This document shows, piece by piece, positions 10,573 through 22,829 of a stretch of DNA of 64,000 bases. The notes beneath the pieces were generated by a model that worked only from the letters and a program-made list of their open reading frames with translations, did not search any database and was not told the origin of the DNA. This DNA is from Paulownia fortunei (Eukaryota; Streptophyta; Magnoliopsida; Lamiales; Paulowniaceae): positions 8,437,694 through 8,501,693 of the forward strand of contig CM033120.1 in the NCBI GenBank assembly GCA_019321725.1, written 5' to 3'. A program made the position numbers and the translations under genes. Each line of letters starts with the position of its first letter. Position 1 is the stretch's first letter.

Positions 10573-13080
10573 TTTCATATTTTGAAATGTTATTTTTGGA
10601 TTCATTTTGTGTTTTTATTTGATAAGCATGTATCATTTTATTTTTAAACATATTGCAATTTTTGTCAGAATATGGGATAAAATATTTTTCATAAATTGTT
10701 TAATTGGTTAAATTGATGCACACACACACAAACATTCAAATATTTTGTTGGTTACAAGTTGGAGATCCAGCGACGGGGTTCGATTATGGGCTTGAGTGAT
10801 GCGTGTGGGGTGATGACCACACAAACTACTCACTTGTGAACACTCTGCTGGGTGGATGCCCGGTGAGTGATCGATGAGACCTATCGGGTGGCGGCCCAGC
10901 ACCCCGACAGGCTGGACAACAGCTGCTTGGCAGCCGCCGGCAGCACAATAGATGCAGGCGCAAGTCTAAAGCAGTATGCTCTCGGCTGACTACCCATTAT
11001 CTGTGTTGGGCAGTCCCGTATGCGTGTATATATGTTAATTAAAATTAAATGTTATTTTTGATTTCATAAAAATATTTTTTCTTGAAAACTTTATTTTATC
11101 CCAAATCTTAAAAAATTGACAACTTTATACAACTTGATAGGTTTATATGCTTTAAAATTCATGTGATGAATGTTTATTGCATGATTTATTTAAGGATGAT
11201 CATGAGCTTATGACCAATGTGATTGGATGTATATTTTAATTATCTTTAAGGTTTTGGGGCCTGGGCCTGGGCCTGCGAACCTCTTATTCTATTTTATATT
11301 GTATTTAAATTATTGCAAAGAGAGTAGAATAGAAAGTGGGGTTTTTATTTTTAATTTTGGAATGGAGGACATTCGATGCCTGAAGGCCTATAGTTGTATG
11401 GGTTACTAAATACAAATGTAATAGAATAGGAGATTCAATGCCCATGAATGTATGGGTACAAAATGAAATGTAATAGAATAGTTATTTATATTTCTACGAT
11501 TGACCTTGACCCATTTTTGGCTCAAACGGGATGCATAGGTTGGCCATGATCATCCTATCGCTTTTTGTATAGGATGCATGTTAGATATTATTTAATATTT
11601 TTTACTTGTGCACATATGATGATAAGCATTAAATAACCCACCTAGTAATATAATTGATGAGGTCATGGATAAAAATCAAACCCCACTTAATTTACGAAAT
11701 TAAGTAAAGAATTTTTTATAATTCGATTTCAAGCAAAAATGGATAAGTTAAGTAGGACCTATTGTTCTATGCCTACCATCAAAGCTAGAGACATGACGAT
11801 GCTACCGCACTTGATCAATGACCTGAGTCGTGGGGTGGTCTTATGTTGGAAAGTTGTGATCTCTACCAAGCATAGAGATGCTCGTGGGATGGATTCGTCA
11901 TTATATTGGCCATGAGTGATGGGACATCTTGATGTTCCATCTACATGAACGTTTGATGGGTGCTGTTTGACGCTTAGTACCATAAGAGCTCATAAAATTG
12001 GGGTATATGGGAAGAGGTGAGGCAAAACAAACTTGAGGGTTGTATAGTGATACAATCATCAAATAGTTAACTACCGATAGAAATATTTCATAAGTTCATA
12101 AAATTGGGGTGTGAAATATTTCCATTGGACCTCAAGCCTACTGGGAAATTAAATTTCCTGAACTTCCATTAGGGGTGATGGAATTTAAAAAAAATAGTAG
12201 GAGACATTTAGTACTAAAGACCTTATATTAAATGAATATGATTTTCCCATAGTTTACTCATTTTCTACCTCACTTAGGATAATTTTTATCATTTATTATT
12301 CCACTAAAAACTATTCTTGACACCAATGAATGTCACTAAGCTCCAATTCTATCTAGATTACTCTTGAAATTTGAGAATGGTTCTCAAATCTGAGAGGTTA
12401 AGAAATGTGCAAAATGAGAGTTTCTATAAATAGTTGTAGAAACAACTCTCACAAGAATTGTGGAAGCATCTCCCATTACACATTCTACAAAGAGTTGTAA
12501 AAAAACATCTAAAATTGTTGAAGAGTGACCTTCTATAAAGAATTATAGGAGATTTTAGCTAGCAAAGCTAGAGGATTAATTCGGATAAGATTGGTTCATG
12601 TTACTACAGTGGGATAATAGAGCATTGGAAGAGGGATGCAAGTATTGACTTGCTCAATAATTTAGAAATATATTCTAAATAGAGTTTTGAATTAGAAAGA
12701 GTTCTGGTTGAAATTTAAATTTTGTTGAATTAATTGTCGACATTGAAAATTCTTCTTAAGTATTAGATACTAGATATTGATCCTATCTCTATAAAGAGTT
12801 GACAAGAGGAATACCATCAGCGTTGATGATTCTTCTTAGGTATAGGATACCAGATATGATCCCATCTTTTCAAAGAGTTGAAATAATGAGAAGATGATCT
12901 TCAGCTTTAAAGTAGAGCAAATGTTGCTTCATGAGCTAAATGGAAATCCACTTAACTCTAGATGGAATTAGGGTAGTTCTAATTATTTATGTTTAGTGCT
13001 AAAAGATATTAAGAGCATAATCTCTGTTGGATAGAGAAAGTTTGGTCGAAAGATTGAAGATGGAAATGTTCCATAGTTCT
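10573..13080 (+). other. Copia B leader and degenerate internal region without recognisable gag
   Basis: No supported gene. The 10760-11020 stretch is strikingly GC-rich against its surroundings and full of short inverted repeats (for example GCTGCTTGGCAGC). 11340-11480 holds a loose duplication (ATTCGATGCC...GTATGGGT and ATTCAATGCC...GTATGGGT). 11759-12480 contains another run with two copies of CATAAAATTGGGGT about 120 bases apart. Short frames here lack any domain. I read the whole stretch as the untranslated leader and rotted gag region of copia B, or later insertions in it. Confidence 0.4.
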
Positions 13081-13084
13081 TGAT

Positions 13085-13568
13085 TTTGGTACATTGACAA
13101 ATAATTAATACAACTACAAATTACATGCCAATTATTCAACAAAATAAAAAGAAAATTAGATAATCATAGTTTTCAACTCTTATGGCATACTAGATTTTAT
13201 CACATCTCTGAGAAAAGAATTTACAAGTTGGCCCAATTGCTCAATCTTTCAAAAGAGTAAGGAAAGTTACCATGTGAGTCATTTCTCAAAGGAAAGATTA
13301 CCAAATCACCATTTATTGGACAAGTGGAGCAGCCAAAGATCTATTGGATTCGATCCATTCAGATGTATACGAGTCCAGTAAGTGTTAGCGCTCATGGGAA
13401 CTATCACTACTTCATAAGATTTACCGATAATTATTCTAGATATGGTTATGTCTACCTTATGAGGTACATTAAAGCCTTTGAACAGTTCAAAAAAATTCTA
13501 ATACGAAGTGAAGAAATAGACTGGGCTAAGTACCAAGGCTTTTCGATCAATAAAAAAAATATATTTTG
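13085..13568 (+). pseudogene. Copia integrase fragment (GAG-pre-integrase plus core start)
   Basis: In broken frames the region reads LWHTRFYHISEKRIYKLAQL (the zinc-binding H..H part), CESFLKGKITKSPFIG (second Cys of the CExC pair changed to Phe), then KDLLDSIHSDVY with the first catalytic Asp of the core. After a frameshift, 13324-13566 continues SVSAHGNYHYFIRFTDNYSRYGYVYLM, matching the copia core around the second catalytic region. A stop near 13255 and the frameshift near 13375 disable it. The element is not traceable past 13570. It is probably the only pol remnant of element B. Confidence 0.75.
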
Positions 13569-14166
13569 AACAATAAAATAAGTATATTTTGAAAAAAAAA
13601 GATAAAAAAATAATGAAGATTGATAAGTTGGTTTTATACCGATAATTTATACATCTTTTGATTATCATTTAGTTTATTTTCAAGTATTTTTCTTACTTTT
13701 TATGCATTTAATTTGAAATCCTGTAGGTAATGACAATAAGAGAAGAAAATAGAAACATATCAAAAACTTGGTTGAAATGTGAAGAATTCGAGTTGTGGTG
13801 CTACTGATGGCAGTTTTTGTATTTAAATCATATTTCTTGGACCAAATTTCATATCACATTGATTATTAATCCATTGGAAAGGCAAGATATATATATACAA
13901 CTTCTATGTTTACCAAAAAATCCAATTCAATCAATGTCAATGAGAAAAACTGCGTTTAAGAGGCTGCAAGTTTCTGGTACGACACATCTTAGTATTTTAG
14001 GAATAACTCGGGCCACCGATGCCCTATTCAGTTGATTCAAGTTCCTATGGAACTAAAAGACATAGAGATAATTCATTACAAGACATCAAAATCTAATTCA
14101 GCTTATAAAGAGGTCAAAAAGCAGTTTCAATGGGCTATATAGTGTCAAAATGCTGAAATTGAGCTG

Positions 14167-14260
14167 CCAGGACAGAATACCCGGCGCCTAGGCGCTGTCC
14201 AAAGCTTCCAAGACAGAATGCACAGCGCCTAGGCGCTGTTATTCCATGCCTAGGCGCTAC
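14167..14260 (+). repeat. 41-bp direct repeat with GCGCCTAGGCGC palindromes in LTR C
   Basis: Two units starting CCAGGACAGAAT (14167) and CCAAGACAGAAT (14208) each hold the perfect palindrome GCGCCTAGGCGC (14184-14195; extended to CAGCGCCTAGGCGCTG at 14223-14238). A third, shorter GCCTAGGC follows at 14248-14255. The GC-rich palindromes stand out in AT-rich sequence. Confidence 0.85.
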
Positions 14261-14421
14261 CCTTCCAACAAAAAAGACGTTGATGCAATTTTTTGGCGAC
14301 AAGTGGCAATGGAACACGAATTTTGGCATTTTTATGAGATATACACATTAGATACACCTATATATGATTACCCATGTGATGCTCTAGTGGATACACTACA
14401 TTGGTGGAGAGAAGAAGGAGA

Positions 14422-14547
14422 AAAAGCCAAGAAAAGGGGAAGAATTTTAGGTTCCTTTTGAAAAGCCAAGAAAAGTGGGAGGATTTTTAGATTTCTTTTG
14501 AAGAAAAGCCAAGAAAAGTGGAAGGATTTCAGGATTTCTTTTGGAAG
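14422..14547 (+). repeat. Three imperfect tandem units of about 42 bp
   Basis: Units begin AAAAGCCAAGAAAAG at 14422, 14461 and 14504 and end TTTCTTTTG or TTCCTTTTG. They lie inside LTR C and vary by small indels. Confidence 0.85.
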
Positions 14548-15349
14548 ACTCTTGGAGAGAAGTTTAAAAGGGCAAGATCAACATCAACCAAAGAGAGGGA
14601 GGAGGATTGGTTCTTGGAACCAAAGAAGGTCATTGGGTGCTTGGAGACAAGACCCATTCCATTTTCTGCAATTGAAGACAAGGAGTTATTCTTGGAGACA
14701 AGGAGAGCTTCAACCATTCCTTCCACTTCACAAATTGGTGAACAATTTCCATGTTCTTTCTTATTTATTTCTTGAAGTTGTATTCATCCATGGTGAACTA
14801 AACATTTATTTCTAGAGGATGATGTAACCTTATTTGATCCTATGTTTTGAATTCCAAATAATATTAGTTCAAGTTTTTCATCTTGTTTGTGTTATCTTGT
14901 TTAGTATTTCATTTTGATTAATTGATCACTAATTGAGATTGTTTGATGTATCAGATTCGGCACTCGAGAGAGGGAATTTTATACATGATCATAGGGATAA
15001 CACATCCTAGGAATCATAGAGTTGAGAAGCTTATGAATCCTTTGAAGTTTTGAAGAAGAATTCATTGAACTTTTGTAGAGTTTTATTCTTGAATTTTTAT
15101 AGAGATATCGAAATTCATGTTAGAACTCATAGTCAATTCGGCACTCGAGAGAGGGAATTGATGAGCTTAGGAATTCTTAACTTACATGTGTTGTTGACTT
15201 GAATTGATATATTTTGGAAGGAAGAACATAGGTGATAATTAGGTGAGTCATTCCTCTAGAATATCTTGTTCATAAGGTGTTTGTTATGTTGTTTCTATAA
15301 ACTCCATTCTTGTCTATGCATTTTTATCTTACTTTTCTTTGTTTACAAG

Positions 15350-15461
15350 GTAAACAAGGTAATTAATTCATAAAAGGTAAATCAATTAAATATCAAATCT
15401 TATGCCAAATAACAAGTTGTCAATCAATGCCAACTAATCATAATCAATTATGATCCTATCA
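15350..15461 (-). repeat. Stub of the 3' LTR of copia D
   Basis: Read on the minus strand it starts TGATAGGATCATAATTG and matches the first about 110 bases of the 5' LTR at 22294 (TGATAAGATCATAATTG) with scattered differences, then stops where LTR C ends. Confidence 0.75.
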
Positions 15462-15476
15462 ATCTCCTCCTTTGGC
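15462..15476 (-). other. Polypurine tract of copia D
   Basis: On the minus strand CCAAAGGAGGAGATT directly precedes the LTR start TGATAGG, the expected plus-strand priming site. Confidence 0.75.
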
Positions 15477-15794
15477 ATTGGTTGGTCAAATCCAAAAGAT
15501 ATCAACTGCCCCTGAATATAAGACTTTTCAAAATAAATCAACTTCTCTTAAGTTCAAAAAATCCACAGAATCAGTCAACCTTTGTTAAAACAAACTAACA
15601 TATTGTTACAACAATTCACAATATCCCCTTACAGAAATGATAGAAATATTGGCAAAATAAAATCCATAAGCTTAATACTCAAAGCAATTAAGTTCAGAAA
15701 CATCTAAGCAAATATCCTATCAACAAAACTTAAATTAAATAGTATCAAAAAACATCAACATAAATCAACCTCAAAATAGTGTTAAATAGTTCAA

Positions 15795-16678
15795 AGAATA
15801 TTAGATTTATCTTCAGCAGTAAAATCATCTTCCTTAGAATCAACAACTTCAACAGCTTCTTCTTCTCCTCTTTTTTGACTAATCGATGGTGAAGGAGAAT
15901 AATCTCCACTTGAATCCTAATGAACTTGTAGAGGAGAAACTTGGAGAGATGCCAGCATAGAGGTTAGCCTCTTTTCTTTGGCTTGGTAGAACAATTTCTA
16001 TTGACTAGTATCCTTAAGTTCTTTTTTAACATGCTGAATGAAGGATGATACAACAGTTGTTACAATAGATGTGGTGCTCGAGCTTCATTTTTCCAGCTAT
16101 ACCTTTCCCTTTGCCTTCTTTTTGAGATCATTAGGATGTATCCCACTAAGTAACTTAGAAGAGATAGTGATCATCTTTCACAGTGGATCCAATGTCTCAG
16201 TATGTTTCTTTTTAAGACCTTGTGATTGCAACAACTTGTAAATGAGACATGGAAATTGAAGTATACCTTTGTGATTTGCTTGCCAAATACTAATATCAAA
16301 TATTAGTCTTTCTATGTTGATAAGAAATCTTATCCCAATGCGCAATAGAATAGTGGCTTGCTCCTTAACAATGGTAGTGGTGTCTAACAAATCAATGTCT
16401 GCTTGCATTTGAGGGTCATCACCAACCCCTTCATCCGTCACCATGGGTTCGACTTCTACAACTTCTTCCTCAACAACCTCTTCTTGTCATGGTAGTGTAA
16501 TGGGTATATTAAGATCAACCATAACTGGATTGTACACCACGAGAGATTGATTTGGTTTAACACTAGGTTGCCGTGTGTGACTAGGAGAAGATAAGGAACT
16601 TCCCTTTCTTTTTGTGGATTTTTATCCACCTCTAATTGAAGTTCTTCCCTTTTTAAAACATCTTTTTGTTTTCACCAT
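15795..16678 (-). pseudogene. Env-like / plant-transposon-type ORF of copia D
   Basis: Starts at a Met at 16678 (MVKTKRCFKKGR) on the minus strand. The longest clean frame, 16178-16444, contains DISIWQANHKGILQFPCLIY, resembling the FPxLI segment of the putative plant transposon protein domain found in ORFs downstream of RNase H in SIRE-like elements. A basic Ser-rich N-terminus, an acidic stretch (EEVVEEEVVEVEP) and a later acidic Ser-Pro tail near 15800-15900 (SSGDYSPSPSISQKRGEEEA) are visible. Several stops break it. No membrane segment is evident, so env-like is a positional label only. Confidence 0.5.
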
Positions 16679-17690
16679 GATTTAGGTATGAGAGATGAAA
16701 GAGAAGAGAAACAGAGTAGACTAAATGGTGAAGGAAATCAGATAGATAAATAAAAAAATCAAGGTTTTAGTATTTAGTTGTCACAACAACTCCTAAAGCC
16801 CTAATTTATTGAGCCTTATTCCGTTTCTCGCGTGGCTGTACAACAATCTCCTTGGTTTCCCAAATTCCCTAAATAAAGACTTTGACTTGAATTCAATATC
16901 CTATCAATCACTAAATTAATGAAGTTTTTGAAAATCAAATATGTGGATAGATTTTGATGCAGTAGATAATTTCAAATTACTTCCATATTTATCCAAATAT
17001 CTTGTGATGCATTTCCAAACACACACAAATTTTTAATTTATGCCTGTAAAAAAGAAAATAACAATATGCATGAATTTCGAACATAATAAAACGTTTTAAA
17101 AAATTAAATCTTTATGTCTCAAGTTCCGAAAATCTCTTCAAGCATTCAAGCAAAAGAAATTTTTTATTACATTCCAAATTTAATTCCTCAAATATTTTGA
17201 GAGAGAGATTTCATGCAATTTTGCTTCTTTTTTTTTTTTTAATTATAAAATACTCTTCTTTCTCATATTAGAATTGGATTTAGCCAGTCAGTAGCTTTCA
17301 CTCTATTCCAAGGGGTAGCTCTTTTCTCATGAAAAATTATTTTCTTTATAATCTAAGATACAAGATAGATTTTTACATGGATAGCTCCACACCATTAGAT
17401 AGGTGACTTTTTCTGTCAAAGCCCTCCAAATAAACATAATATCAAGGATCATTTGATAGATGATTATCAAAATTTTAAAAGGCAGTTTTGTTCTAATGAG
17501 ATTTAACCGACAAGACTTGAAAATTGATCATCCAAAGCAGGTGTTGAGTAAATGCAATATCTAATGCAGTTCCTATTATGTTATGCAAAATATGTTCTAA
17601 TAACTATTGAATTATTGCAACATGTATAGATGGAGACACAAGAATTGTGGTTGCAATAAATTCCCTTTTGAATACTCATGCAATTAGATC
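16679..17690 (-). other. Copia D noncoding stretch between RNase H and the 3' ORF
   Basis: No frame of note on either strand. It is AT-rich with a T-run at 17229-17240. It probably served as the leader of the 3' ORF. Confidence 0.4.
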
Positions 17691-19560
17691 ACACAGATTC
17701 CTAGAGATTTTCTCAAGGAATCGAAATGAAGTGTATCTAGAGGTTTGGTAAATATGTCAACAAGCTATTTTTCTGTTGCACCATAGTTTATCACCATAAT
17801 TGTTTTTTCAACTAAATCCCTAATAAAATGATGATGGATATCTATATGCTTCATCCTAGAATGTTGAATAGGATTTTTAGATATGTTAATTGCACTTGAG
17901 TTATCATAATGGACATATAAACTTTCCTGTTCAATACCTTAGTCTTCTAGCATCTATTTCATCCAAAGTAGTTGAGAGCAATAACTCTCAGCCGCAATGT
18001 ATTTAGCTTCTGTTGTTGACAATGAATTGCAATTTTATTTTTTGCTGTACCAAGAAGTCAAGTTATTTCCCAAATAAAAATAGCCTTCAATTTGTGCTTT
18101 TTTGATGATCAACATCTCCAGAGCAATCTACATCACTAAAGACTGCAAGAGTCGAGTTAGTGTCATTTGAATACAAAATCTCAAAATCAGTCGTACCATT
18201 TAAATGTGATTCTTTTGGATTGGCTTGATTCCTTGCACAAACTCCAACACTGAAACAAATATTTGGCCTACTTGCAGCAAGGTATAACAAACTACCTATC
18301 ATACTTCTATAAAGACTTGGTTCAACAGGAGTTCCCTCTTCATCTTTTGATAATTTTTCATTTGTCACCGTATGAGTTTTTAATAGTTTTGTGTTTTCAA
18401 GTCCAAATCTTTTAACTAGGTTTTTAGCATACTTAGATTGAGAAATGAATATTCCATCTTTAAGTTGCTTCACTTGCAAACTTAGAAAATAGTTAAATTC
18501 ACCAACCACACTCATTTCAAATTCCCAAAATATTTGACTAACAAATTCATCAATTTTATGTTCGGAAGTAGACCCAAAAATAATATCATCAACATAGATT
18601 TATGCAATGATTATGTCATGCTTAAATTTTTTGATAAATAAGGTTTTATCTACTCCCTTTCTCTTATATCTTTTTTCAACCAAAAAAGTTATTAGTCTTT
18701 CATATCAAATTCTTGGAGCTTATTTCAAACCATAAAGAGCCTTTTTCAACCTGAAAAAATACTTTGGAAAGTGTGGATCCTCAAATCCTTTTGGTTGCTC
18801 AATAAAAAGCTTCTTCATTTTAAGCTCCATTTACAAAAGCACTTTTACATCAATTTGAAACAATTTGAAACCTAACAAAAATACTACGACCAGAACTAAA
18901 TGAAATGACTCTAGCCTAGCAACTGGTGCAAAAGTTTCATCAAAATCAATGCCTTCTACTTAAGTATGGCCATGAGCTACCAACCTAGCCTTATTTCTTA
19001 TAATATTACCAAATTCATCAGTTTTGTTTTTGAAAATTAATTTAGTTTCTATTATATTTGCATGTTGAGGCTAGGTACACATTTCCACACATTATTCCTA
19101 TCAAACTGTTCTAGCTCTTCCTACATTGCAATAACCCAAAATTTATCAAGTAAAGCTTCTTTTGCATTTTTGGGTTCAATTGAAGAGGTGAAACATACAT
19201 ATCTTACCATATCTTGGTAGCTTGCCTTAGGCTGAACCCTTATTCGCCTACCTTCAGTGAGGGACCCTATGGTTTTGATGAGTAGGGTATTTCTTTTGAA
19301 CTCCGATTGAGGATTCCTTATAAACTATTTCAGCATTGTCAACATTTTCTGTCCCCAGTCTAATTTCATTTATTGCAATATTTTGCTCGGTTATTATGAT
19401 GTCAACCTCAGTGGTGACTTAAACATCATTCTGTCCAGTTCTTTTTTCCTCACCAAGTCTGAGAATTTCTCTTATGCTATTTGTCCTGCTGAAATATTAT
19501 AATCATTAATAACTATATTTGAGGATTCATGACAGTTTGGGTTCTTATGTTAAAAACACG
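17690..19560 (-). pseudogene. RT and RNase H of copia D
   Basis: Read on the minus strand. RT begins near 19560 with the lead-in to EPKNAKEALLDKFW (about 19165), continues through broken frames with IDFDETFAPVARLES (about 18930), and the clean frame 18087-18515 holds GEFNYFLSLQVKQLKDGIFI, SQSKYAKNLVKRFGLENTKL and PSLYRSMIGSLLYLAASRPN, classic copia RT C-terminal and connection motifs. RNase H follows with STTEAKYIAAES, SAINISKNPIQHSRMKHID and DIFTKPLDT (to about 17700). Several stops (for example in the catalytic region and near 18050) show it is inactive. Confidence 0.85.
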
Positions 19561-21416
19561 ATATACCCTATTGTAGTGCCATTAGTACCAGCTTTAAAGG
19601 ATGTATTTGCAACAAAACATCTAAGATCTAACTTCTAATCCATATTCTTCTTGGAAATTCATTTTTCAAGTTAATTTTGATTTGAGGAATTTGTTTCAAA
19701 AATTTATTTTTCTATTGCAACATTGCGGAAGTACGTGAGCCAAAATGAATACCTTTTTTCAAAGCCTTTCTTCAATCTAAAACATCTTGGTCGAATATGT
19801 CTGGTCAGATTACAGAAATAACATATAGTAATAAACTTCTTTGGTTAGGTTTTTGAAGAACATTTTTTTTTTCACTTTTATCAAAGATGAACTGAATATG
19901 TTTTGTTTCCTTTACAAAAATAGTTTTTGAATTTGAAGACTTATTGGTGTATCCCAAACTATGATCACTACATGGTTTTCCTGTGGAGAGAATTTTATCC
20001 AGTTTTTTCTTACCAGAATTAAGCTTCATCATCTTGAGAATATGAAATAGCTCCTGCTCAAATTCTTAAATTTTTTTATATTTTTCAGCAACAAGGTTCA
20101 TAAACTTAAGTATTTCTACTTTCATCAACTCCTTTTCCTTGTTTAGTATAACTTAAGTGACTTTTTGATTTTACATATCTCAAGCCACTCTTGAAATATT
20201 TTACTATACATTTGCTGAACATCCTCGATATCGGGCTCATCTTCATTACTATCAGTTTTTGAATTTGAATTCTGCACATCCTTCTCACTTGTTACCGTAG
20301 ATGAAGCTAGACATGTTGCATTATACTTGAATGTTGGAATATACCTTTGAATTATTGCAACATGTTCAAGTTGACTGTTGATCATCTTAAAGTTGAATGA
20401 CACATGATTGCTCACATGTTCTTCCTCATCATTTTACCGACTTCCTTCAGATTCATCATCACTCCAGGTAGCAGTCAGAGACTTGCCCATCTGTTTGAGA
20501 GTATCAACATATTCTGCTTGGATATGTCCAAACCCTTCATATTCATAATATTGAATCCTTCTACTTTTCCTATCATCAGAAGAACTAGAAACAATTTTAA
20601 ATTTTTGTGAATTAAAAGGCTTACCAGACTTTGGCTTGTTTAGCTTATTGTCCATCTTTCTAAGAAGTTTCCCAAAAAATTTTGTCAAAAGAGCCACAGA
20701 TTCTGACATATCATCATTGTCTTCTGGTTTTGATGTTGATTTTTGAACTTCAACTTGAAAAGTAATTTTTTTTTCGTTGTCTATCCTGTTGTGATTGAGA
20801 TTTAATTTAAATATTTTTTAGGAGCCCATTAGTTTTATTTTTTTAATATCATGGGGTTTTTTCAATGGCAGTGACCTTGTATGCAAATCTATTTGGAAGT
20901 AACCTTAAGGCTTTCGTATAATTTTAAAATATGATTTTTTGCCAAGTGCTTAGGCTTCATTTGCTATGTCACATAGCTTTGTATTGAAGATGGAAATTAT
21001 CTCATTCTCCTCTATTCTAAGATCTTCAAATCTTGAGGCCAAAGTATAGAGTTTTGATATTCGCATTGCTATTGTTCCTTCATAGGCAGTATGGAGGATT
21101 TCCCATTTTCACTCTCACATATTGCAATCAATTTGAATTTATTAACATCAACCACACTAAAAATTACATTTATGGCCTTTGAATTGTAATTTATTGTTTT
21201 CTCCTCCTTAGTGTTCCATTGATCTTCTGGCTTAAGAACCTTATCTTTCTATTTATTTGTCATCACAGGATGTTTTCAACTTGTTATAATAGCACACCAA
21301 GCCTGTTCATCCACATATTTAATGAAGACTCGCATTTTTTCCTTCCAGTGTGAGTAATTTGATCCTTCCAATAGTGGAGGTCGTGTAGTTGATGTTTTTT
21401 CATGAAGATGGTCCAT
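19561..21416 (-). pseudogene. gag: gag of copia D
   Basis: Starts at Met 21416 on the minus strand and reads RPPLLEGSNYSHWKEKMRVF, the typical copia gag opening. The mid part is frame-broken. 20434-20709 gives an acidic and basic linker and a degenerate first zinc knuckle (QYYEYEGFGHIQAEYV, both outer Cys changed to Tyr) followed by SLTATWSDDESEGS, diagnostic of SIRE-like gag. A second knuckle CYFCNLTRHIRPRC (19782-19823) keeps all four ligands. Downstream, GYIVF and related pieces near 19560 already match the region just before RT, so protease and integrase are missing. Confidence 0.8.
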
Positions 21417-21469
21417 TTCTACATGTTAAACAGATCAATTCCCAAAATCTCACTAAGTGTATCTAGTGA

Positions 21470-21485
21470 CCAGCTCTTGATGCCA
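21470..21485 (-). other. Degenerate primer binding site of copia D
   Basis: On the minus strand TGGCATCAAGAGCTGG resembles TGGTATCAGAGCTGG, the initiator tRNA-Met site, with a substitution and an extra A. It lies just after the 5' LTR end. Confidence 0.7.
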
Positions 21486-21487
21486 AT

Positions 21488-22294
21488 TATTAGAACTATT
21501 TTAGTACTATTACCAATTTTTCTTAGTTACTTAGATTCAATTGTTATAACAATTGAACAGTTTGATGCAATAAGTAAAAGACAGTAAAAAATTGACACGA
21601 GATTTTTTACGTGCTTCAAGTATAAATGTACTCTACATGCTCGAGGCCACCCACCACATACGATGAACACTTCCCTAATTCAAATTTTATAGTTGTAATA
21701 ATAAGACTTATTTAAAATGTAAAGATAAGGTACAAATGACTCCGTTCTTGAACAAATCAATCAGTAAATGTCCAACGAGATTCTATTGAATTTTAAGTCT
21801 ACACTATTGAACTTCCTTCAACCCTGAAATTATTTCAGATGACAAATCGACCTTCTCCCAAAGATTTTCAAATTCTTCTCCTAAAGAACTTTCCCTATCT
21901 CCCAGAATGCTTACCATCTTCTCCCAAAGAGTGAAAATATATTAGAAACACTTTCAAAGCTTGAAGCCGTGTAATTATTTCTCAAGATGCGTACAATTCT
22001 TCTTTTTCTTTGAGGTTTCTATACATCAATCAATTAGGTCCCAATCTCCACTTCAAAGTGTCTAGATATGCTACATAGATAATACAAGATATGCCAAGAT
22101 TCTTTTCTTATAAAATCTTGTCTTATCTTGTAAATAAAATCTTCAAATCTTTTCGTCAATGCAATCCCATAAAATCTGCACAACTTAAACAACATAATTA
22201 ATTAAAGGTAAATCAATTAAAGCAATCAAATCTTGTGCAAAATAAAAAGTTGCCAATCAATTCCAATTAATCATAATCAATTATGATCTTATCA
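21488..22294 (-). repeat. 5' LTR of copia D
   Basis: On the minus strand it starts TGATAAGATCATAATTG at 22294 and ends next to the primer site at about 21488, about 807 bases. Its first 110 bases match the stub at 15350-15461. Confidence 0.75.
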
Positions 22295-22829
22295 AAAAAT
22301 ATAGTTCAATTTTTTCAAATGGACAAAGCCTGATTCAAATAGACATTGATGATGCTTTGACATATGGCATCTAACCCACTAGAACCTACTGACTTTACTT
22401 GTAATGAGTCTTTGATAGAAATTCCCTTAACCATTATCTTGGATTATAGTGAGCTGGATTCAATTATTGATAATTGATGGCCTTATTTGAACAATAAGAG
22501 CATAACGATAATTCTCTTGAAAAATTATTTAAAGAAGAAAAATAAAAAAAAAAGTAGAAAGGGAAAGACTATAAAGGAATAACTAATTGTCAAGATGCCC
22601 AAGACTATACTTTGATACACACATATTATGAGTAGTATGAACTATTCCCATTATTTCACACCCTTAAAGAGTGTTAGTACAACCTACCCACTATCATCAA
22701 ACTCACTATAATCACCCCCTCAATTGTATGCTGAAATGTATGCCCTCTATTATTTTTATAGTACAAGTTTTCTACCTTTCGTAATCACCCCCTCAATTGT
22801 TCGTTGAAATTCCTAGTGTACAGTGTGAA
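22295..22829. other. Unassigned stretch
   Basis: No supported gene. It holds an exact 18-base duplication AATCACCCCCTCAATTGT at 22711-22728 and 22783-22800, 72 bases apart. Probably repeat-derived. Confidence 0.4.

Larger units (their letters stand above)
13619..15349 (+). repeat. LTR C, Ty3-type, isolated
   Basis: Begins TGATAAGTTGG and runs to about TTTACA at 15349, where copia D begins. It contains two exact copies of TTCGGCACTCGAGAGAGGGA (14956 and 15137). Inverted, slightly diverged forms (CCCTCTCTCGAGTGTC, TTCCTCTCTCGTGTGC) occur in the LTR at 22830-23680, so both belong to one family. The ends are estimated. Short frames inside (14246-14815) are chance frames in LTR sequence. No internal region attached to it remains. 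Confidence 0.55.
15350..22294 (-). mobile_element. Element D: SIRE-like Ty1/copia retrotransposon, integrase lost
   Basis: On the minus strand: 5' LTR (21488-22294), primer site, gag, RT, RNase H, env-like ORF, polypurine tract and a 110-base stub of the 3' LTR. Gag with paired zinc knuckles, a long 3' region and an extra ORF after RNase H fit the SIRE/Maximus lineage. Between the gag end (about 19560-19780) and RT there is no room for protease and integrase, so they are deleted. Multiple stops occur throughout. The left LTR stub joins LTR C directly. Confidence 0.8.

Noticed and set aside
11759..11983. Minus-strand 74-codon frame
   Set aside because: No domain, no start context, and it lies in copia leader or degenerate sequence.
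14246..14815. Group of short plus-strand frames as a small host gene
   Set aside because: They overlap in different frames and are made of LTR C tandem repeats.
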